DNA from: Panax quinquefolius
Taxonomy: Eukaryota > Streptophyta > Magnoliopsida > Apiales > Araliaceae
Assembly: GCA_020205615.1 (NCBI GenBank)
Contig: CM035162.1
Coordinates: 31,722,681 to 31,786,680 of the forward strand
Length of the DNA stretch: 64,000 nucleotides
Reading direction: 5' to 3'
The position numbers and the translations under genes are program-made. This document shows, piece by piece, positions 58,037-64,000 of this stretch (positions are counted from its first letter, which is position 1; each line of letters starts with the position of its first letter). The notes beneath the pieces were generated by a model, which worked only from the letters and a program-made list of their open reading frames with translations, had not been told where the DNA came from and did not search any database.

Positions 58037-59562
58037 GGGCAACGGTGCAAAAAAATCCCTGATGTTTATACGGATGTCCCACTTCCACCCTAAACTAATT
58101 TTTTTTCCAAAAGTACCCTTAACGTTACATTTTTGGGTCACCCGTGCCTCATAGTTAATGTAATATAAACGGGGTTAAAATATAATGACGTGACAGGCTT
58201 AAATATAAAATATATTTAAAATAAAACAATATATATCATTTAATCAAAACAAAAAATACTAAAATTCAAAATAAAAAAAGCACAACATATTTACATCATT
58301 TTATCAAAATAATAAAATTCAAATTATTTTATTAACTAATCAAAACAACTAATTAAAAGCGTTTTTTAAAAAAAAACATAATTTTTTAAAAGCGACTTTT
58401 TAAAAAAAATAGAATTTTTAAAAAAGCATTTTTTTTTTAAAATAGATTTTTTTAAAAGCGTATTTTTTAAAAAATAGAATTTTTTAAAAACAAACTTTTT
58501 AAAAAACGGAACTTTTTAAAAGTAGTTTTTTTTAAAAAATAGAATTTTTTAAAATAGCTTTTAAAAAAAAGCGAAATTTTTAAAAATAGATTTGTTTAAA
58601 AAAAATATAATTTTTTAAAAATAGATTTTGTTTAAAACAAACTTTTTAAAAAAAGCAGCGATTTTTAAAAAAAATAGAATTTGCTTAAAACAAACTTTTT
58701 TAAAAAAAAGAAACTTTTAAAAGCAGCTTTTTTTAAAAAATAGTTTTTTTAAAAAGCAGCTTTTTTTTAAAAGCAGAATTTAAAAAAATAGATTTTTAAA
58801 AACAACCTTTTTAGAAAATGAAAGCAGATTTTTTAAAAAAATAGAATTTTTTAAAACAAACTTTTTAAAAAATGGAACTTTTTAAAAGCGAGTTTTTAAA
58901 AATGACTTTTTAAAAAATGCAATTTTTAAAAAAGCAGATTTGTTTAAAAAAATAGAATTTTTTAAAACAAACTTCTTAAAAAAAACGAAATGATTTTTTT
59001 AAAAAAATAGAATTTGCTTAAAACAAACTTTTTTAAAAAAGCGGAACTTTTTAAAATAAGTTTTTTGAAAAATAGTTTTTTAAAAAAAGCAATTTTAAAA
59101 AATAGAATTTTTTTAAAAACAACCTTTTTAAAAAAGAAATGATTTTTTTAAAAAAATAGAATTTTTTAAAACAAACTTTTTTAAAAATGGAACTTTTTAA
59201 AAGCGCTTTTTTAAAAAAATAGAATTTTAAAATTTTTAAAAAAAAAAATTTTTTAAAAAAAAATGTAATTTTTTAAAAAAGCAGAATTTTTAAAAAAAAT
59301 TTTTTTAAAATGATGTAAATATGTTATGTTTTTTTTTTGAATTTTAGCATTTTGTTTTGATTAAATGATATATTTTGTTTTATTTAAAATATATTTTATA
59401 ATTAAGCTTCTTACGTCATGATTTTAACCCGTTTGTATTCATTATGGCGAGGGCACACATTCAAAAAAATGTAACGTTAAGAGTACTTTTGGAAAAAAAA
59501 TTAGTTTAGGGTGGAAGTGGAACATCCGTGTAAACATCAGGGTTTTTTTTGCACCTTTGCCC
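58037..59562 (+). mobile_element. MULE-like foldback element, 1.5 kb, with T/A-run array
   Basis: Terminal inverted repeats of about 250 bp. The left end GGGCAACGGTGCAAAAAAAT and right end TTTTTTTGCACCTTTGCCC match, as do CACTTCCACCCTAAACTAAT and ATTAGTTTAGGGTGGAAGTG. Flanked by TATTTTTTTA on both sides (58027-58036, 59563-59572), a 9-10 bp duplication as in Mutator-like elements. The inner kilobase (about 58360-59300) is a run of TTTTTTAAAAAA motifs separated by short linkers. No transposase frame. Confidence 0.88.
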
Positions 59563-59572
59563 TATTTTTTTA

Positions 59573-60143
59573 GTATACACAGTTGACATTATTTTTGTGC
59601 AATCATGAATAAAAAAAATATAATAATATTTATTACTACATCGCTCTTGTAAAAACATATTTCTTGTAATATATATTTTTTTGAGTAATAATATTTGCCA
59701 TTTTTATTTGTAAATAATTATGCTTAAGTGTGACTTATGTTTAGTTTAATATATGAGAAAAATAATTAATATAATTTTTAATACTTTTTATATGAATAAT
59801 AAGATTAGATTACGTAATAATAAGTTTGTTTTACGTAAATTTTAATATTTAAAAAATAATTATAATTTTATTGCGTTAATTTGTACTTTTATGGGAATTA
59901 AAATTTTACTTTTAATTAAAAAAATTATATTTGAATGTATTTCACGTAAATTTTATTATTTTTTGACATTTATGTTATTTATTGCACAAGTTTATAATTT
60001 AATTAATTAGACCAAATTAAGTATAAATTATAATATTCAAATTTATATTTAGTGGATAAATTAAACATTAATTATAATTTGAAGGGCGTATTCGACATTA
60101 TATTCAAAATATTTTTGGATATTAGTTGGTCAATCACACTATG
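59573..60143. other. AT-rich intergenic sequence
   Basis: Very AT-rich. No coding or transposon signal seen. Confidence 0.45.
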
Positions 60144-60152
60144 TAGGGGTAA

Positions 60153-60803
60153 GGGTGTAAACGAGTCGATCCGGAGCGAACAGAGAGCTACTCGAATTCG
60201 ACTCGAAATGATAAATTCGTATTCAAATTCAAATTATATTTGAAAAATTCTACTCAGATTCGACTCGACTCAACTCGAATATTTATTACTCGAATTCGAT
60301 TCGACTCGACTCGACTTGAATATTTATTCAAATTACTCGCGAGCTTCAAATTCAAGTTCGAATTCGAGTATCCACATAATAACTATTTTTATAATAAATA
60401 TAATTATAAATTAAATTTGTTATTTTACTTAAAAATGAAAAAATATATTTATTATTATACTTTACAAATATAAAATCACAATTAAAATTAAAAACAAAAC
60501 AAAATAATAATTAATTATCCTAATTTGATTTAAATTTGTATATATTATAAGAGAATGTATCGAACATCTAATCGAATATGTATTAAGCGGTATGTATCGA
60601 ATCACAATAAAAAATTGAGTAGTTTGAATCTTAAGCAGAATTAGAGTATAACCTCGCTTCGAGATTCTACTCATATTTTTATTCGAACCATTTTAATGCT
60701 TTCGATTTAGATCATATTATTAACGAATTCGGGTCTTGCTCGTATTTTTTTGAGTCGAGCCCGAATCGATCCCGAACTGTGTTGGCTCGTTTACAGCCTG
60801 AGG
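60153..60803 (+). mobile_element. TIR element with GTAAACGAG ends
   Basis: Left end GGGTGTAAACGAG, right end CTCGTTTACAGCC. Flanked by TAGGGGTAA at 60144-60152 and 60804-60812, a 9-bp duplication. The subterminal region is full of ACTCGAATTCGACTCGA-type short palindromes. No transposase; about 650 bp, so it is probably a non-autonomous MULE or hAT relative. Confidence 0.75.
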
Positions 60804-60812
60804 TAGGGGTAA

Positions 60813-61649
60813 TGAATGTATTGTAAGTCTTGATTATTACTTAAAAAACTAAAGCGGTGGTGAGTGTTATTATAATTATCTACATGGGGTGTCACTGTAT
60901 TTTACTCAATGATAAATATATTTGAAAGGGGATCATTATTTTCACATTAACTTTTGATATTTTGACATGAGAAATACATGTGGAAATTATAGTTTCCTAT
61001 TTAAAATTTGAATTTCAAAAACTAACAAAAATATGAAACGGAAAAAAATAGGGATGAGGGAGGGTAGTAGAGATAATAAAGGGTTCAAGTTGTAACGTTT
61101 CTTATTTTGAATGCTAATCATGATAATTAACTTTTTAACCATTAATTATTACCACAATTAAGTAACTGTTTTGGTCCTCTCCTTTAATAATTTAATAATA
61201 TAGAATTTATTATAAAATATATACATAAAGATAAATAATTGTAAAATTTTGGTCGTTGATAAATGATAATACTGAGCAATAATTATGTTATCAGACCAAT
61301 AAATATTGTTAAAAGTTCATAATATAACTGAAATAAAAGTAAAAATATCACTAATTACATATTTGTTCTGATAGCATTAAGTATTACTTTCGCATTATCA
61401 TTGGCCAAAAGTTTTTATCTAGGTTAATTTTTGTTGTCAAGGGTAAATAGATTATGCAAATTTTATTTGACTAGGTCAATTTCAATTGGAAAATTCTTAC
61501 AAGTGGACCCCAAAAGGATTCTAACAAGCCAAAGTTTGCTGGACTCCAGTTAAGCACAACCTTGGGAAAAAGAATCTTAACGGCTCCTCTTGTGCGGTGG
61601 CATCCAGATAGATGACCGTTGTCGGGTCCTTTTTTACCTTTCAAAACAA
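60813..61649 (+). promoter_or_regulatory. Upstream region of patellin gene
   Basis: AT-rich sequence without transposon ends. The last 150 bp become less AT-rich, with CCAGATAGATGACCGTTG near 61605, as expected near a promoter. Confidence 0.45.
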
Positions 61650-61659
61650 TATATATAAC
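61650..61659 (+). promoter_or_regulatory. TATA box of patellin gene
   Basis: TATATATAAC lies about 250 bp before the start codon and is preceded by CAAAACAA. A transcription start near 61680-61690 would give a 5' UTR with one intron (61769-61860). Confidence 0.6.
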
Positions 61660-61768
61660 GGTTACATTACGCTCCATATCTTTCATCCCAAACCCTCAAA
61701 TTATCTCAAATTACAAGGGAGAGAAAGAAAGAATTTGAGTGATTTGCAGGTCACAAATCAAGCTAAAG

Positions 61769-61860
61769 GTGAGTTGGGTTTTCTTAAATTTCCAATCTAT
61801 TTTGTTCTTGCTTTGTGAATTTTAATTTTTTTCTTATAGATTTTCTTGGAATTTTTTCAG
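61769..61860 (+). other. Likely 5'-UTR intron of patellin gene
   Basis: Donor AAAG/GTGAGT and acceptor TTTTTTCAG/GG enclose 92 bp of T-rich sequence, giving a spliced leader before the ATG at 61903. Confidence 0.65.
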
Positions 61861-61902
61861 GGAAAAAGTTTTTTTTTTTTTTGGATTTGCAAAAAATTCA
61901 CC

Positions 61903-64000
61903 ATGACTATTGAGGTTATTAAGGCTGAGGCTGCTGTTTCTCAACAAGAGGAGACTTTGAAAGTTGTGGATGTAGTAGAGGCTGTTGATTTGAAGAAAGA
62001 GATTGAAGCCAGTCCTAAAGTACTTGTTGAGAAAAGTAATTCATTTAAGGAGGAGAGCAATTTTTTCTCTGATTTGAAGGATCATGAGAAAAAGGCCTTG
62101 AATGAGTTGAAATCGAAGCTTGAAGAAGCCATCCTTGGAAACAGTTTGTTGAAAAAAGATGAAATCAAAGTGGTGGAGGAGGAGAAATCAAAGGTAGAAG
62201 GAGAGGAGAAAACAGAGGAAAAACAGAGTACACCCATTAAAGAAGAAGTGGAAAAAGTGGAGGAGCCAAAGAATGAAGGAGATGAAGAGGTTAAAGAGGC
62301 TGAGAAAGTTGAAGGGAAGGAAAAACCCCAAGAAGTAGAGGAAGAAAAGAAGGTTGTTGAGAAGAAGGGTTTGAATGAGTTGAAATCGAAAGTCATAGGA
62401 GCTTTTAAGGGTCACAATTTGTTTAGGAAAAAGGCTTATAAAAAGGAAGTAGAAGAGGAGAAGCCAAAGGAAGAAGGCGAGGCAACCGTGGAGGTAGAAG
62501 CCGAAAAGAAGGAAGAATCGAAGCCGGAGGGCCAAGAATGCGTGGAAGAGAAAAAACCCGAGGCGGTGGTTGAAGTTGAAAAGAAGGCCGAGGAAGGTGT
62601 AGAAGAAGTTGTGGTTGATAAGGATATTTCCATTTGGGGAGTTCCCCTTTTGTCTAGTAAGGGTGATGAGGGGACTGATGTAGTCCTCTTGAAGTTCTTG
62701 AGGGCTAGGGACTTCAAGGCCAATGAGGCCTTTGAGATGCTCAAAAAGACCCTTGAGTGGAGGAAAGAATGGAAGATCGATTCGATCTTGGACGAAGATT
62801 TAGGCAATGATTTAGCCTCAGCTGCCTACATGAGCGGTGTTGATCGCGAAGGTCACCCCATTTGTTACAACATTTTTGGGGTTTTGGACAATGAGGAGAT
62901 CTTTCAAAAGACTTTTGGGAGTGAAGAGAAGCGTGATTTTTTCTTGAGGTGGAGGTTCCAGTTGATGGAAAAGGGTATTCAGAAACTTGAACTAAAGCCT
63001 GCTGGTGTCACTTCTTTGCTTCAAATTAATGATCTCAAGAATTCCCCTGGACCATCCAAGAAGGAGGTTCGTGTCGCCATAAAACAAGCCGTCGCCCTTC
63101 TCCAGGACAATTATCCAGAATTCGTCGCAAGAAATGTAAGATTGTTTGGTATTTTGCATTAAAATTACTAACATATTTGATTCAAGTACTTGGGTGTTCT
63201 TATTTATTTGTTTGTTGAATTGCAGTTAATTATCAATGCGCCTTTCTGGTACTATGCTTTCCATGCCATCTTGTCTCCATTCTTAACCCAAAGAACCAAA
63301 AGCAAATTTGTTGTTGCTCGCCCGGCTAAGGTCACCGAGACCCTGCTCAAGTAAGTAATATTTTGGATCCATTTAAAATAAATTCCAAGCAAGTCTATTT
63401 TAATTGTACTAGTAAAAACTAACTAGAATCTTGGACAGGTACATTCCAATTGAGGAAATTCCTATCCAGTATGGTGGACTCAAGAGGGATACCGATTTCG
63501 AGTTCTCAACTGGAGATGGTGTAGCTTCAGAACTTTTCATCAAGGCTGCATCAACAGCTATCATTGAAATACCTGCACCAGAGGTACTAAACAAACAAGA
63601 CTTTTTTAGACTTTTTTTTTATAGATCAAATGAATTGATGAAAAAATGATTAATTTAAGAGTCTTTGTAAGTATTATGGTAGTTTAATAGAATAATTTGT
63701 TCTAACTAATGAAAATTTCGTAAGGATGGAAGCTTAATTTAATATGTTTTTTGATATAGGCTGGAACAACTTTCATTTGGGATATCACAGTTTTGGGTTG
63801 GGAGGTGAATTACAAGGAGGAATTTGTCCCCTCGGACGAATGCTCGTACACCATTATCGTTTCAAAGGGAAAGAAATTAGGCGCGAGTGAAGGGCCAATT
63901 CGCAACACTTTCAGGACTAATGAAGCTGGGAAAATTGTGCTGACTGTTGAGAATTCCTCAAGCAAGAAGAAGAAGGTCTTTTATCGACACAAGGTCAAGA
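61903..64000 (+). CDS. Patellin (SEC14-GOLD lipid-transfer protein), 5' part
   Basis: Patellins are plant phosphoinositide-binding proteins that act in membrane trafficking, including at the cell plate. Exons: 61903-63135, 63226-63350, 63439-63583 and 63760 to beyond the window; all junctions keep phase (581 codons visible). ATG 61903 is in a CACCATG context; the frame is open upstream, but no ATG precedes it. Residues 1-240 are Glu/Lys/Val-rich and probably disordered, with the motif LNELKSK repeated 91 residues apart (62098, 62371). ISIWGVPLL (about 242) opens the CRAL-TRIO N part (DVVLLKFLRARDFKANEAFE). SEC14 follows (GVDREGHPICYNIFG, NDLKNSPGPSK, LLQDNYPEFVARN, LTQRTKSKFV). Exon 4 is the GOLD domain (FIWDITVLGWEVNYKEEFVP, GKIVLTVENSSSKKKKVFYR). 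Few codons remain outside the window. The acidic N-terminus resembles patellins 3-6; the paralogue is uncertain. Confidence 0.95.

Noticed and set aside
62082..62807. Long minus-strand open frames opposite patellin
   Set aside because: They are mirror images of the Glu/Lys-rich coding sequence (Ser/Phe/Leu-rich on the other strand) with no start context or homology.

Overview
This is nuclear DNA from a flowering plant, most likely a eudicot. The evidence is AT-rich sequence, GT-AG introns, Ty3/gypsy and Ty1/copia LTR retrotransposons, Stowaway-type MITEs, and two plant housekeeping genes that can be read exon by exon. I cannot name the species.

Bases 1-33842 are a retrotransposon nest whose insertion order can be read from 5-bp target-site duplications (TSDs). 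A copia element (1-352 and 32287-33842; its 5' end lies outside the window) was split at its reverse-transcriptase catalytic motif by a Ty3/gypsy chromovirus on the + strand (353-32281, TSD GTATT). That gypsy element was then hit three times. A solo LTR of a related family landed in its integrase (7024-20271, TSD GTCGT/GTTGT). An 8.7-kb non-autonomous relative landed in its 3' LTR (23583-32242, TSD CAAGA). A small foldback element landed in a TA repeat of the same LTR (about 21437-21666). The solo LTR itself carries a complete minus-strand gypsy element (8447-18395, TSD GTGTT). All gag-pol frames are broken.

Bases 34082-48958 hold a 21-exon TWINKLE-type organellar primase-helicase gene: zinc finger, TOPRIM and DnaB-like helicase. 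The copia 3' LTR ends only about 240 bp before its start codon. Exons 3 and 4 carry apparent frame errors; every other exon joins in phase.

Bases 48959-61600 are intergenic. They hold a dense cluster of Stowaway and other foldback MITEs, a decayed gypsy derivative (55551-57367), a 1.5-kb MULE-like foldback element with an unusual T/A-run interior (58037-59562), and a further terminal-inverted-repeat element (60153-60803).

Bases 61903-64000 hold the first four coding exons of a patellin (SEC14-GOLD) gene that runs off the right edge.

The most unusual signal is in the gypsy LTRs. Downstream of the TATA box they consist largely of repeated short hairpins whose two arms change together between copies. 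This points to a structured retroelement leader or to a palindrome-based repeat expansion.
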